Assembly: GCA_037127315.1 (NCBI GenBank)
Contig: JBBBDQ010000420.1
Span: 2,813,501-2,877,500 of the forward strand
DNA length: 64,000 nt
Direction of reading: 5' to 3'
Source: Ascarosepion bandense
Lineage: Eukaryota; Mollusca; Cephalopoda; Sepiida; Sepiidae
Shown here: positions 11,224 to 22,829 of the stretch, in pieces
Position numbering within the stretch: position 1 is the stretch's first letter
How the letters are laid out: each line of letters opens with the position of its first letter
Program-made: the position numbers and the translations under genes
Notes under the pieces: generated by a model
Databases searched by the model: none
Told to the model about the DNA's origin: nothing
The model's input: only the letters and a program-made list of their open reading frames with translations

Positions 11224-11225
<2 letters not shown>
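10905..11225. mobile_element. Foldback element with hammerhead-like arms
   Basis: The arm at about 10915-11005 (GTTACAATGTTTTTAAATTCATAGTATCACTACAC..., AGCCAGCCCATTATGTT) is repeated in reverse complement at about 11135-11220. The arm sequence recurs once more at 59979-60070. There it contains a hammerhead-like motif, so these arms are probably old copies of the same ribozyme-bearing unit (CGAAAC, TGTGTAGTGATAC). In the better copy here the core reads CTGAGGATGA, which is not canonical. Confidence 0.7.

Positions 11226-11256
<31 letters not shown>
11221..11256. repeat. (TA)n microsatellite
   Basis: TA run with one CA interruption between two decayed hammerhead-like units. Confidence 0.95.
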
Positions 11257-11257
<1 letters not shown>

Positions 11258-11286
11258 GTTAAATAAAGAGGACAAGATGAAAACAA

Positions 11287-11337
11287 AATTTGCTCGCCTA
11301 GGCGTTTTGTCCTGTGATGGACTTTATCAAGGCAAAG
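11287..11337 (-). ncRNA. Degenerate hammerhead-like motif
   Basis: Minus strand: TTTGC, CTTGATAAA, stem GTCC/GGAC, AAAAC, palindrome CGCCTAGGCG, then GCAAA pairing back to TTTGC. The architecture is that of a hammerhead, but the core is not CUGANGA, GAAA has become AAAA, and the NUH triplet is missing. It is probably a dead copy. Confidence 0.4.
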
Positions 11338-11711
11338 AGATGAAATGAATTTAATTTTAAATAACACGAACATGGCTACTGTTTATATGGGAGCGTATCC
11401 GGGTTGTTAGAATTTTTCAATCATCAGATCCAAGTTCGAATCTAACCAGGTTTGATTTGTTAATGAGGAGGTTTCTTTATGTGGATGGCACTGATAGATG
11501 ACCTCAGTGCTTGTTATTATTAGAAAGGGCTTCAAAAACAAGTTGACGTACGCCTCGTAACTGAAATCGGGTCCATGAGACTGCTCAGAATCCGTCAATG
11601 AAATGAAGAATCCTTCAATAAAATGAAGTTGAAAAATAATTGAAGGACTGACACGGAAAAATGAATAAAACGTAAAAAAAATTACATAAAAAATGTTGGT
11701 AGCTAACGTAA

Positions 11712-11912
11712 GAGGCAAGGTATTAATCCGTCTCTTATCCCTCTAGCTATAGGTTAAATAGTTGGGAAGATTTGGTTCTACTGCCTTGGTTGGTAACCAT
11801 TTTACCACAGAAAATATGCCAACATACTGCGCGAAAATCTTCTGCCTAGTCATTCATGTTTCTTTCAAGACATGATCACCTAAACGTGTATTACGTATGG
11901 CACTAATATTAT
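11712..11912 (+). repeat. SINE-1 copy, head missing
   Basis: Plus-strand SINE-1 body and tail from GGTATTAATCCGTCTC to CGTATGGCACT. It has many substitutions, so it is an old copy. The tRNA-like head is absent. Confidence 0.82.
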
Positions 11913-11924
11913 ATTTACATATAT

Positions 11925-12029
11925 TTCTATCGTAAAATTAGCAACAAGAGATTTTCAAAGCAACATGAATAGCAATACATTTTATCTGTAGTTGAAGCTT
12001 AGCAATTGTTTTAAAAATATATGTAGTTC
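11925..12029 (-). repeat. Minisatellite-bearing repeat (family M), left piece
   Basis: GCAATACATTTTATCTGTAGTTGAAG and CAATTGTTTTAAAAATAT match 54960-55020 and 56085-56125. The family is interrupted here by the TIR element at 12030-13482 and resumes at about 13490. Confidence 0.6.
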
Positions 12030-13482
12030 AGGTATCTCCACTCATTTTTGATAACTAACTGTTAAATTGAATTTTTAAAATAAAAACAGTTTTCTTCAAA
12101 CTTTTATTTTAATTTAAACTGAAAACTAAATGATTAAATTTACTTTTTCCAGCATGCAAAATACTCTGGTGTATTTAAAACAGAATTGATATCGATTGGA
12201 ATCTAAAATTTTTAATTTTTAAAAAGATTTTCAGCCATTTTTGAGCGATCGACACATTTGTAAACAAAAGTTAATTCTCGGTATTAAAAATCTTGCAAAA
12301 ATAAAATATACAGATTTGACACATTTAATCAATCTGATTTACACAAGAATTACTTATTTATAGCATGAAATTTAGAATAAAACTATTTCTTAAATGCAGA
12401 GTTTAACTTTCTAACCTTTCCACCGTATTTGTTGACAGATTTATGGATGCTAGATAAGCTAAAAGTGTATGGCGATCTCAAGTGATATAATTGTACATTT
12501 TCTTTTCGGTAAGGGGAAGAAACTCTGACACACATCATATTTTAACTTACGCATAGAAATTAGGATACAAAAACAAAAACAAAAAAGCTTCAAATGTTTT
12601 CCCCCCCAAAAAAATATTTTCAAAATAAGGAGGCACAAACGATTTGTATTAAAGTTTTAATTTTCGATTAGTAAATATGATCTTTGCTTAATAATTTTAT
12701 TAATTAACTCAAACAAATCTTTGAAGTATTTTAAAAATATTTTTTAAACATTATAAATTATTATAATTAAAAAAAAAGAAAACAATTATTTTAAAATTTC
12801 ATCTTTAATCGAAAAATATTTTTTCTTCAGACTATAATGTCCTTAATATATATCATTTATTCAAGCAATTAAAAGCTTATAAAATTTAATAATGTCATAG
12901 TTATATTGCATTTATTTTTATTTATTCGGAGCAGATTTTTTCAAAAACATAATAGATGATTTACATTCCCAATGAGTGCTGCGTTTAACTCATAAATCCA
13001 GTTTTCCTAACAAAATTAAATTTCTTAAAATTTCATGAATTTACGTGGAGGGGATTAACAGATGTAAAAACAATTTTACCAAGGTTTTTTAAAAAGAATA
13101 ATTTAAAAAATAATTTGATTTATTTGTGAATAAGTCCTGATATTTTCATTAAAATCCGACAATAATTACATTTTTGCAAGAATTTCTAAATTAATGTGTC
13201 TCTTACAAATAAAACAAACAAAAAAACTGATTTATGTAATATTACGTTTTCCTTTGTAAACTCTCGTAACTATTTGTTTATCCGCTAACTAAAATCAAAA
13301 CATGATTTTTTTCCCAGAATTCCGAATGTGTTAAAAGGGATTAAAAAATAAAATAAATTATTAAAAAATACTTTGATCTTTCTTCTTAATAATTATATAA
13401 ACGTTTTAGTGGAAAAAGTACGTTTTTATTAAGTTTTTGTATTCATACTATGCTGCTTTTTAGCGATTTAGTGGAGATACCT
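12030..13482. mobile_element. Non-autonomous TIR transposon copy 2, uninterrupted
   Basis: A 1453-bp unit starting AGGTATCTCCACT and ending with the exact reverse complement AGTGGAGATACCT. It is colinear with 1211-3530 once the LINE there is removed. It is very AT-rich, with no open frame of note, so it is non-autonomous. The flanking DNA on both sides is one older repeat (family M) and supports the boundaries. Confidence 0.78.
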
Positions 13483-13486
13483 AAAG

Positions 13487-13915
13487 CTGAAACTATAAAA
13501 CTCTTCAAACTATTTACATTTTGGCTTTGAATGACTCATAGAGGTGTTGATACGTCGCTAATGATGAAATCAACCAAGAAAACAATCAACATAAAAAGAT
13601 TTCATAAGATTAAGCTGCATTATATCTTAGTTTCTTTAATCAGACTACATTCGAAAATATAACTTCAACAAACTACAACATAAAACACACATATTACAGC
13701 CTTCTAGTAATTATTTTCACGCAAACATGTACATGCAGAAAAGCTGAGTATCATTTAGCATGTATTCAATTGTTATAGCAGAATAACATATTTTTATTAA
13801 TTCATAGCACCCTAGAAAATTTAAATTTTGGCGCTAAACGCTCCTAATACTATCTTACAAAAAGTAAAGAAACTTCTTTGTCAAGCACATGCAAAGATGC
13901 AATTTTATCACCTAA
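13487..13915 (-). repeat. Family M repeat, right piece
   Basis: TGACTCATAGAGGTGTTGATACGTCGCTAA, AACTACAACATAAAACACACAT and GTATTCAATTGT-A-AGCAGAATAAC match blocks at 55050-55110, 56150-56220 and 56765-56930. Confidence 0.65.
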
Positions 13916-15355
13916 ATAATAATAATAAAATAAAGTTTAAATTAAATGTGATAATTAAGTTTAACGATTTCTGTTTTACTTTTCCTCGGACAGTGAGGCT
14001 AGTTTAAAAAAACAATGGTAAAGTAAATGAAGAAGTTGAAAAATTATTCAAAGAGTGTCAGGGAAAAAAATGAACAAAAACGTGAAAAAAAAAAAAAGAA
14101 TGAAGATCGAAATTTTGTTGGTAGCTAAAGTCAGAGGCAAGAAAAATAAACTCAGTGAAAAAAATGAAACTACTAAGAACGGCAATTTTAGTGTGGAAAA
14201 CACACATCAAGAAATCAGCGCAAATTGACAGAAGAAAGAAAACGTGTTTGTGAAATAAAAGGAAGCCGAACAAACAGGGACATGTGTCGGCGGGTGGAAG
14301 GAGAAACGGTCGAATCGCTCGTTGCGATGAAACCGAACATCTTAACAACCAATCGACATGTCCCGTCCTCTTGCAAACACAGAAACACACGCTTCTTACT
14401 TTTCTTTTGTTTGCTTTTGCTTTGTGGATCTTTATTAATCTTTTCGCTATATTCTATTTTTTGTATTTGAATTTTTCTCACCTTTCTTCTCTAAATTCGT
14501 AAACAATCTTTCCGGTTGTTGTATGAATAAAACGAACTGAAGTCAAAACTCCTGTTCCAAAAAATCTTCAGACGACCAGGAAAAGGAGGTGATTGATTAA
14601 GATATAGTTACTTATTAGTGTTATGCTTTGTTTGACAAGCCTCTATGTTCCTGACGATATTTATAGGATGCTTGATCCTTTTCTTCGTTTCTTTTTCTTT
14701 TTAACGTTCTAGAAGCATTGCATTTGTAGGCATTTTCCCTCTCTCTCTCTCTCTTTCTCTCTCTTCACTTTTATATCATCGCTTATAAACCAGTGGAGTC
14801 TGTTCCATCACACGCAGACGCATACGCATGCGTACACAGACACAAGCAAAAACGCAGATGCTCGATAGCTCTCAATTACTTAGGAGATTTCACCTACTTC
14901 ACGATCTTCTGCATATCTCTAAGGTTTTTGCCGCTCTTTGCAAGCCAGACTGTGCTGATTGCCTCGATTTCTTTACTTCCTCTGTGGAAACAATACCAAA
15001 AATATCCCAAACTCATCCGCACACACGTGCGAACCAAAATAAACGTGACAAATAGCCAATATTTCATTTTCTTTTCAGAAATGAGTAAATCAAACGGATT
15101 GAGATGAAATTCCGATTTAAAATAAATCAAAACGTACCTTATTTTATTTATTATCTTATCAATGCAGTGTAGGAACTCAATCTAAAATAAATATTTTTAA
15201 ATTACAAACCTGGGCAAAACTGAATATATACATTACATGCAAAACGTTTGGGACCAACTTGCATTTCTTTAAAACATGACACCTTAAAATGAGATATTGT
15301 TGCGGTTTTTAAAGTAAAAGATAAAATTTCTGTAAGTACAGCATTTTTTAAAAAT
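13916..15355. other. Sequence without recognisable gene
   Basis: Contains a short (CT)n tract at about 14738-14763 and several overlapping short open frames on both strands (14215-14500, 14793-15130) with no recognisable domain. No splice-supported exon can be argued. Confidence 0.4.
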
Positions 15356-15357
15356 TT

Positions 15358-15475
15358 TGTCCTGTTATTTAACCCTTAACTGGAGAAAAGAGACGGATTA
15401 ATACCTTTCCCAAGGGTATTTGTGCGTAAGTGAATGCAAACAATCAAATGGAATTCGAACTCAGCCCCCCGATAC
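15358..15475 (-). repeat. SINE-1 fragment (head half)
   Basis: Minus-strand piece from CCTGTTATTTAACCC through AAGGGTATTTGTGCG to the B-box region (GAATTCGAACTCAG). Tail and hairpin are missing. Confidence 0.8.
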
Positions 15476-15619
15476 AAAGTAATTTGTGGTACAAAAATTA
15501 AAAACGACAAGAAAAAATAAGAATTTAGGAGAATGTAATCCACATCAAACAAAAACAAACATCTGCCAGCATACTTGTCTATATTTCTAAGATGAGGAAG
15601 TATTTACAGTAGTTAGATT

Positions 15620-15905
15620 ATTCGAACTATTGTCCTCTTCTTTGTTTCCATTTGTACGACTCTTTGGCCGTTGTACGCTCCGGGCGTCTTCAGGTGCTTA
15701 GAATTTCGAACCGAACCATTTATTACAATCACTGGGGTATATCCTCTCCATTCCTTGCGTAGTAATGTCTCTTCTGGTAGTCATGAGTTATTTCCCTCTA
15801 ACCCTGTAAGTTACTTGTTCACCACTGCCGTAGTCTGGTACTGAACTCACAACTTTTTGGGTCAAGTCACAGAAACTATATCCACTGGGTCATGTGTTCT
15901 TAGAG
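15620..15905 (-). repeat. SINE-3 copy
   Basis: Read on the minus strand: ACATGACCCAGTGGATATAG (A-box-like TGACCCAGTGG), then GTTGTGAGTTCAGTACCAG (B-box-like). The body (GAGGGAAATAACTCATG, ATATACCCCAGTGATTG) follows. It ends with a decayed hammerhead-like block, CTGAAGA-CGCCCGG-AGCGTACA-ACGGCC-AAAG. The same layout recurs at 35947-36300 and 63210-63500. Confidence 0.78.
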
Positions 15906-15914
15906 AACAAGCTA

Positions 15915-16950
15915 ATAAAACAACAACGTTTAGGAAAAATTCGACTTTATTCACCAACATAGTCTTTTCTAACAATTTGATGCCTTTTTTTTTTTTAGTA
16001 ATGATTTATGTTTGACCTCAAAATAGGTCTTAGTTTCCGTTATCATTTCTTTATTGGACCAAATCTTTCCTGGAGCATTCTTTTGAGGTTTGCAAACAGC
16101 CAGTAGTTGCTAGCGACCAGACGTGGAGAATATGGTGGATGCAGAAGCAATTTGCAATTCATGTAGATTTGCCATTATTGCGATCGACTAGGTGCATTAT
16201 ATTAATGAAAGATATTTTTTTCTTCTTCATTTCTGGCCGTTTGTTAGCGATTTTGTTCTTCAAACGCTCCAATAATGCTATAAAATATTTGCTAGTGATG
16301 GTTCTTCATTATCCAAGGTAATCGATAAACAAAATACCTTGCGCATCCCAAAAGACGGAGGTCAAACTCTTGGCTGCAAATGGTTGCGTCTTTGGTCGCT
16401 TTGGACGATTTTCACTTGCTGCTGTCCACTCAGCTGACTGCCGATTTTAGTTCGAAGTTAAGTGGTGAATCTATGTTTCATCCAGTGTCACATATTTACA
16501 CAAAAACTCCTTCTTGATGCGTTGAAACAGTTGAAAACAAGTCTCGGAATCGTCGACGCGTTGTTGTTTTTGATAGATTGTGAACAAACGCGGCAAATAC
16601 TTTGAACACAGTTTTTTCATTGACAAATGTTCATGCAAAATCGTGAATACACTGCCGTCTGATATGTTCAACTCCTCTGCTATCTCACGCAACTTTAGTT
16701 TACGATTGGCCAAAACGAGTTTGTGGATTTGTTTGATGTTTTTCGGGACAACTACCGATTTTCGGCGACATGAGCGTTCAGTATCATTTTTGTCTGTACG
16801 ACCGCATTTCAACTCAACATACCACCTCTTAACTGTTGTTTCTGACCGAGAAGCGTCTGAATAACACATATCAAGTCATTACTTTGCTTGAAAAGTATTT
16901 TTACCATCAAAGAGCAATCCTTTATCAACAAACGAAATTCAGATTTTCCC
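15915..16950 (-). pseudogene. mariner-type transposase relic
   Basis: The minus-strand frame 16869-16471 reads as the N-terminal DNA-binding half of a mariner transposase: TTVKRWYVELKCGR, then KIREIAEELNIS-like residues (KLKLREIAEELNISDGSVF). It reaches the first catalytic motif VTLDET, where a TAG replaces the tryptophan of ETWIHH. Beyond that stop, FWDAQGILFIDYL and PPYSPRL-SNYWLF remain in broken frames. The second and third catalytic acids appear lost (HDNA has become YNAP, YSPDL has become YSPRL). It is dead. Mariner transposases are normally about 345 residues, and the relic spans nearly all of that. Confidence 0.85.
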
Positions 16951-17920
16951 ATTATTTTGAAAACTTGCAACAGTAGTTTAACTTAAATAAGTGTACTTTG
17001 TCCACTAATAATCCGATTGGGCCTAAATTTTGTCACGTGTCATTTGAAGATTAGTATTTCCTAAAAATTACATCATATAATGTTACGTGTTAAGTGTAAC
17101 AAAAGAAAAAATTTTGATTAACCAAAACTCAGAGATAAATCACGAACAAATATTTAATTTACTAAAACATTAAATAAAAATATTTACAAATATACAGTTT
17201 TTGCATTCAAAAAGAAAAACAGAGTCAGGCAAAGTGCTATGAAGTGGAAGGAAGGTATCAAATATTTTTATCCAGTTAAGATAGCGAAGAAGTTTAAGCG
17301 CTATACTTTTTGAAAATCCTCAAATGTGTATATAAAAAATAATTATTTGTTTGGTCAATGAAAGAGTCAAAAAAATATATTTACCCATACAGTTCTATGA
17401 GGTTCTCTTTCAGGTTTTAGTTGGTTTGCATCTTTTCTTAGTGATTCTTTTGGCTGGATATAAATCCTCGAATCAAAGCCAGTGTTGATAATGTCAGCAA
17501 ATTCTTTTAACAACTGACTACTCTCTTCCCAAAACCTATTTTTATAGGGGCTAACACCTAATGTGCATATTCTAGAATCCTTTAGAATTCTCTAGATTTG
17601 ACTCGAATCTTCTCGGACATTCTAGCATCTTCAAAATGTTTTATTTCTAATTTCCTTATTTTTACGACTACTTCATGAATTTAAACTTTTTTGTAATAAC
17701 AAGTAGGACTCAAGTGAATCCTTTACTGCAACATTTTAGACATTATTAATATTATTTTTATATATAAAAGCATCTTTGTAACAATAGCAAATCTAAAATT
17801 TCCTATTTTTGTGAAGAAGTCTGTATTTAAATAAAACGTTGATGACGTTAAGAATTTTAAATGTTTATATGAATTATATTTATATGGAGTAGTTATACGA
17901 AATGAATAGCTTGAGATATA
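16951..17920. other. AT-rich sequence without recognisable gene
   Basis: Nothing assignable. A short stretch at 17555-17640 repeats TCTAGAAT-type words (CTAGAATCC, CTCTAGATT, CTAGCATC) and is otherwise low complexity. Confidence 0.4.
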
Positions 17921-17923
17921 TTA

Positions 17924-18300
17924 ATATGTTAGTGTAACATTTCCTTTAACAAGCCTATGAAACATTATTTGTAATCATTACTCTCCAAGACAGGCAATGA
18001 GACACAGGAGTTCATTAAGTGTTCGAGAGTATGAGAAAATGACTTCAAGGAGATTTAATAAGAATGATATCTACCAGCCGCCCTGAATACTGCTGCCACA
18101 TCTGCTCGCGTACCCTTGCTATTCACCTCAGGGTTGTTGACAAAATCCAACGAAGAATCTGTAATGTGATCGATCCCGACTTGGGGGCTCATATATGCTG
18201 TCACTTTCTCACCGACGTAATGTGGTCTCCTTACAAATACTTTCACGCTTTCTGCTCCGAATAGCTTATCTCACTAGTGCCCACTATGCATGAATTTACT
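17924..18300 (+). repeat. Local direct duplication, copy 1
   Basis: ATATGTTAGTGTAACATTTCC to TTATCTCACTAGTGCCCACTAT is repeated at 19632-20006 with only a handful of changes and one 7-base insertion (AAACCAA). It includes LINE coding sequence and unique-looking flank, so it is a recent segmental duplication about 1.7 kb apart. Confidence 0.85.
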
Positions 18301-18682
18301 CGAGCTACTAGACTATCAACTAGGTACCATCCTTTTACAATGAAACTAATAAAATGTAACTGCAACTTCAACTCTAACAGTTTCTTTTCTCGCACTTCCC
18401 GCCTGTGGAATTCCCTTCCGTATGCTTGCTTCCCCGACAACTACAATCTCCAAGAATATAAATGTGAAGTCAATTGTCATCTCCTATCTCACTGACTCAC
18501 ATCCTTCCTCTCATGCTCTTTTCTCCGTTTACTCAACTCTCATTACTCCAGTATTTTCATTCTTTTCTTACCCACTTCCTGACACCTCCTATAACCTGTC
18601 CCTCTATCATCACTTTCCTCCTATGTAAACCCCCTGCACACCAGTGGCGGTGATGCTGCCTTGACTGGGGTGACATGATTAT
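18064..18682 (+). pseudogene. Jockey/CR1-like LINE, RT C-terminus and 3' end
   Basis: Plus-strand remains of the LINE seen at 2321-3072: RPEYCCHICSR, VVDKIQRRICNVIDPDLG, YKYFHAFCSE. A stop or frameshift near 18265 follows, then TRYHPFTMKLIKC, FFSRTSRLWNSLPYACFP, NLQEYKCEVNCHLLSH. The 3' UTR ends GGTGATGCTGCCTTG, TGGGGTGACATGATTATAA. The reading frame is broken at least twice. Confidence 0.85.
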
Positions 18683-18689
18683 AAACATT

Positions 18690-19260
18690 GATACAAATAA
18701 AAACAAGAATAAGAAAGACAGACGATAACGATTCAGATTACATTTAAATTTTTGAAGATCAAAATTAACAGAAGACATGAAAACGGAAGTGATTTCCACA
18801 AGTGAGAAATCAGGTAGAAGAAACTGTTAGTTTAGGACTTACGGTTATATCTGGCAATTTCATCTCTAAAATGATGAGACCTTACCGAAAATTTAGTACA
18901 GCGCTTAAATTCATAAAGTCTAGTACAATAAAGAAAAGTTCTTCAGAACAATTAACATGAAAGTATTTATACAAAAGCCAGAGGGAAACTACATTGTGGA
19001 CAGTGAAAAGGTTACTGAAGGCGATATTCCAGGTTAGGAAAAGTAATATTTCAGATTATTCTTTGTATTTTATCAAAAATCTCTAAATATATAACACTAA
19101 AACCGGACCATACGTGACAGAAATATTAAAATCGTGGACGAATGATAGACTTATAAATATGTAAGACGGATTCTGGAGAGAAAGACTGTTTAGCACAACA
19201 CAAGGAACTAAGACATATTAATTTACTTTATAGAATCTTTCACTTTACTCTCAGCAGAAA
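18690..19260 (-). pseudogene. Strongly decayed LINE fragment
   Basis: Minus-strand match to the LINE C-terminal region at DNA level (ACATTTAAATTTTTGAAGAT; AAAGTATTTATACAAAAGCCAGAG; AATGATAGACTTATAAATATGT). It is riddled with stops and is much older than the 2.3 kb copy. It lies tail to tail with the LINE at 18064-18682. Confidence 0.65.
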
Positions 19261-19541
19261 AGGTTATTTTGAAAAGGCGGAAAGAGTCACTCTCTTGGAG
19301 GTTAGCCTCAACCATGGTCTTGGGAGGTAGAAAGGAGTATTTCAAGTGATTAATAGAGAGGCATTCTTTCGAGGGGGTTATAATCAACAAGAAACTCCTT
19401 TCCCAGTTTACAACAAACTGTAAGTAATTTTTAAATCACCTGCCAATTTCACATTATCGTGAGTTGCAATGAGTTCCTTTCCTAAAGGTTAGCATCAGTC
19501 ATGTTGAACGAAGCAGAACAGGGTCTCTCAGAAAATACTTC

Positions 19542-19542
<1 letters not shown>

Positions 19543-19585
<43 letters not shown>

Positions 19586-19630
19586 CATATAATATATAAT
19601 ATATAATATATAATATTATACACTAACATA
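19543..19630. repeat. (TA)n and ATATAATAT tract
   Basis: Pure TA run followed by repeats of ATATAATATATA, just upstream of the duplicated segment. Confidence 0.95.
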
Positions 19631-19631
19631 T

Positions 19632-20010
19632 TATATATGTTAGTGTAACATTTCCTTTAACAAGCCTATGAAACATTATTTTTAATCATTACTCTCCAAG
19701 ACAGGCAATAAACCAATGAGACACAGGAGTTCATTAAGTGTTCGAGAGTATGAGAAAATGACTTCAAGGAGATTTAATAAGAATGATATCTACCAGCCGC
19801 CCTGAATACTGCTGCCACATCTGCTCGCGTACCCCTGCTATTCACCTCAGGGTTGTTGACAAAATCCAACGAAGAATCTGTAATGTGATCGATCCCGACT
19901 TGGGGGCTCATATATGCTATCACTTTCTCACCGACGTAATGTGGTCTCCTTACAAATACTTTCACGCTTTCTGCTCCGAATAGCTTATCTCACTAGTGCC
20001 CACTATCTAT
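19632..20010 (+). repeat. Local direct duplication, copy 2 (with LINE fragment)
   Basis: Near-identical to 17924-18300, including the LINE residues RPEYCCHICSRTPAIHLRV and YKYFHAFCSE. It then ends in a short ATCAACT triplication and a (TA)n tract, so the LINE 3' end is not duplicated. Confidence 0.85.
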
Positions 20011-20127
20011 GAATTTGATCGATTTACTAGACTATCAACTATCAACTATCAACTATTTTTCATTGTAAAAGGGGTGGGACCTATATAATATATAACATAT
20101 ATATAATATATAATATTTTTGATAAAA

Positions 20128-20151
<24 letters not shown>

Positions 20152-20160
<9 letters not shown>

Positions 20161-20191
20161 GCTGCGTTTAACGAATTAAATGCATTAACCG

Positions 20192-20253
<62 letters not shown>

Positions 20254-20340
20254 ATACAAAATATAAATGTACAACGGTTTTTATTATAACAGAAAGGATC
20301 GGTTAATGCATTTAATTCGTTAAACGCAGCTATTTTTATA
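20152..20340. repeat. Foldback with (GT)n loop
   Basis: AATAGCTGCGTTTAACGAATTAAATGCATTAACCGAT at 20157-20193 is repeated as a perfect or near-perfect reverse complement at 20300-20337. A 54-bp (GT)n tract sits between the arms. The left arm abuts a (TA)n run. Confidence 0.88.
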
Positions 20341-20880
20341 TTTGATCGGATATATATATTTTGATTGAGAAGAATTATTCTTTCTTTGTTGTATTAAGAT
20401 GTGCGACAATAACAAAAAAAAACACAGGTGAGAACGGCATTAAGAACAATAACGAAATGATAAATAAAACCTTCCTAAAAATGAAACATTTAGCAGTCAT
20501 ATTTAAAAAAATATGAACAACTGATTTGACAGGTCTCTAAATATTACAGCTGTTCGTTCACGATCTTTAGATATGAGTTGAAAAAGTTAGTGAACTTGTG
20601 TATCTTCGGCTTGAAGCAACTTTCCTGTTTAATCCGATTCCTTAAAAGACGTCATCATCCAAGATTTGCTTTTTTTTTCGTAGTATCTAATTTATTCATG
20701 AGAAAGCCTTACAAAATCAGTGAGGCCTTATGTATTTTTTATGCATTCCTTTACTTTTTTATGGTTCGTGTTTTATTATTTTTCATGTATTTTTATTTGT
20801 TTTGATAAAGTTTCGTTAACAGGAAATTAAAAGAAATCATAGCGAAGTGAGCAAGCGCGTATATACAAATGATATCTACA
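20340..20880. other. AT-rich sequence without recognisable gene
   Basis: An open frame at 20578-20805 is rich in Phe/Leu because the DNA is T-rich. No domain is visible. Confidence 0.4.
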
Positions 20881-20957
20881 CACAATGTCACCAGTGGGGG
20901 CATCACTTCTGTTTCCCCAGCCAACAAAAAATATATATATACATATAAATGTTCGTG

Positions 20958-21011
<54 letters not shown>
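20958..21011. repeat. (TA)n microsatellite
   Basis: About 52 bases of TA repeats. A second run lies at 21234-21288, immediately before a SINE-1 copy. Confidence 0.97.
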
Positions 21012-21013
<2 letters not shown>

Positions 21014-21231
21014 ACCGTACGCCAACAAACGCAGAAACATATGTATTATGTATGGATTACACGATAGAGATATACTGGAATAGTGTTTCTCATAGGATAT
21101 TTCTGATGTGTGTGTGTAGGGGGGTACTGAAATATTACCGATCTGAGTCAGCTCTTAAAATTTGCCAAAACAACTACATTCTGAATTCGTAAGGAAAAGC
21201 TTATTGATTTTGCCCGAAGTTTCCGGCACCC

Positions 21232-21291
<60 letters not shown>

Positions 21292-21304
21292 TAAACATCA
21301 TTAC

Positions 21305-21616
21305 TCATTCAATCAGCTATGTGCCATATTTGATACACGCTTAGGCGATTATGTCACGAAAGAGACATGAGTAACTGGCAGAAGATATTCCTGCAGTAAG
21401 TGACCGTTGCTATCTGCGGTAGTCTGGTTGCCAACCAAAGCTATAGAACCCAATTTGTTCTGCTATTTAAGATATAGCTGAAAAGAAGGGATGGATAAAT
21501 ACCTTCCCCAAGAGTATTTTCGAGTAAATGAATGCAACAAATTAAACTAGAATTCGAAATCGACTCTCTGATTTCTATTTCCGAGTTGATATTCACTGCA
21601 CCACAACGCACATCCA
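21305..21616 (-). repeat. SINE-1 copy
   Basis: Full-length minus-strand copy with diverged tail (CAATCAGCTATGTGCC), hairpin, body and tRNA-like head (reverse of GTTGTGGTGCAGTGAATATC ... GATTTCGAATTC). Older than the 6.7 kb copy. Confidence 0.88.
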
Positions 21617-21660
21617 GTATGTTTACAGCTATATGCCTGAATAATCGAGAAGTTATATAC

Positions 21661-21700
<40 letters not shown>

Positions 21701-21759
21701 TTGTTTTAAAAATAATACTTCGAAAATTTCATTTATAGAATGACCATTTCAGCGAAATG

Positions 21760-21783
<24 letters not shown>

Positions 21784-21790
<7 letters not shown>

Positions 21791-22574
21791 AAGACATAAG
21801 AAACGATATTCAGAAGTTTAAATGTTGCAGTTCTTACAATAGTGCAGAAAAATCGATAATATATATATATATATACGGCAAATGTTTGTGTGTGTGTCTG
21901 TTTATCTGTCTGTGTGTCGTCTATACAAATCTACAATTTTTATTCGATTCTCACCAAACTTAACACAAATATGTTTTAGACTTCCGGTCAGGTCATGGGC
22001 AATTTATTTCCGATTTCCGTCCGATATCGAAAATCGATACCCCGATATCTGACCAGAACTGATCAAGATCAGGATTTCAGCCCTTTTATCGTGGCTCTTG
22101 TTGCAGAATTTTCTCTAACTTGGTCAAATTACAGGTTCCAGTCTCAAACATTAATAGATTTTCTCTGACGACTCATTTTCCACGATATCAGAAATCGATA
22201 CCCCCGATATTCTACCAAATTTAATAAAAAACCGATATTCAGCCATCAATATGGCTCAGCTTCTCCAATTTTACTCCCGATTGATACGATAAATTTTCAT
22301 GGAGGTATTTAGGTTAGTTTATCCTTAGATAACTTATTGGTATCCGATATTGGAAATCGATACTCCGATCTCCTATCTGGTCTGATCAAAATCTGGTTTT
22401 CAGCCCTTTTATTTTGGTTTTCTGCTTCGGGTTTTCTCTAGGTAGGTATAATTGTAGTTCTTAGTCTTAACAACCTACGTTTTTTGTGCCAACCTCCAAA
22501 GAGTCTGATCTCCAGGTCCATGGATTAGTTTTCAAGCTTTCATTCCAGCCAAGCAACGCCTGGCTATATTTCTA

Positions 22575-22575
<1 letters not shown>
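21784..22575 (+). mobile_element. Helitron-like copy H8, 5'-truncated, expanded interior
   Basis: Starts within the family at AGACAAAGACATAAGAAACG next to a (TA)n tract. It ends with the family 3' hairpin in mutated form (CCAAGCAACGCCTGG) and CTATATTTCTAG, then T at 22576. The interior 21985-22480 holds three diverged units, each starting ATATC-AAATCGATACCCCGATAT and continuing TTCAGCC. This makes it longer than the other copies. Confidence 0.78.
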
Positions 22576-22620
<45 letters not shown>

Positions 22621-22749
22621 GGAAATTAATAAATATAGATATGTAAAGGGTGTACATATGTATAATATTATTATTCAAGTGTTAAACAGTGCTCAGTCTA
22701 TGAACAGAGCTATATATATATATACTAATAAACATACATATTATCCTAC

Positions 22750-22800
22750 ATCAATGACACGACTTGGAGTTTCATGCGTCATGCAATCATCAGGTGCATA
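22750..22800 (-). ncRNA. Hammerhead-like motif, weak stem II
   Basis: Minus strand: CTGATGA (22787-22793), short stem TGC/GCA with a T-T mismatch at its base, GAAA (22770-22773), and a possible GTC triplet. The core words are intact, but helix I does not pair convincingly. Confidence 0.4.
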
Positions 22801-22829
22801 TTTCAAACTAATAGTTTAATATATTCTGT

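Noticed and set aside
14215..15130. Cluster of overlapping open frames as a possible host gene
   Set aside because: Frames on both strands are of similar length, with no shared domain, splice logic or codon bias.
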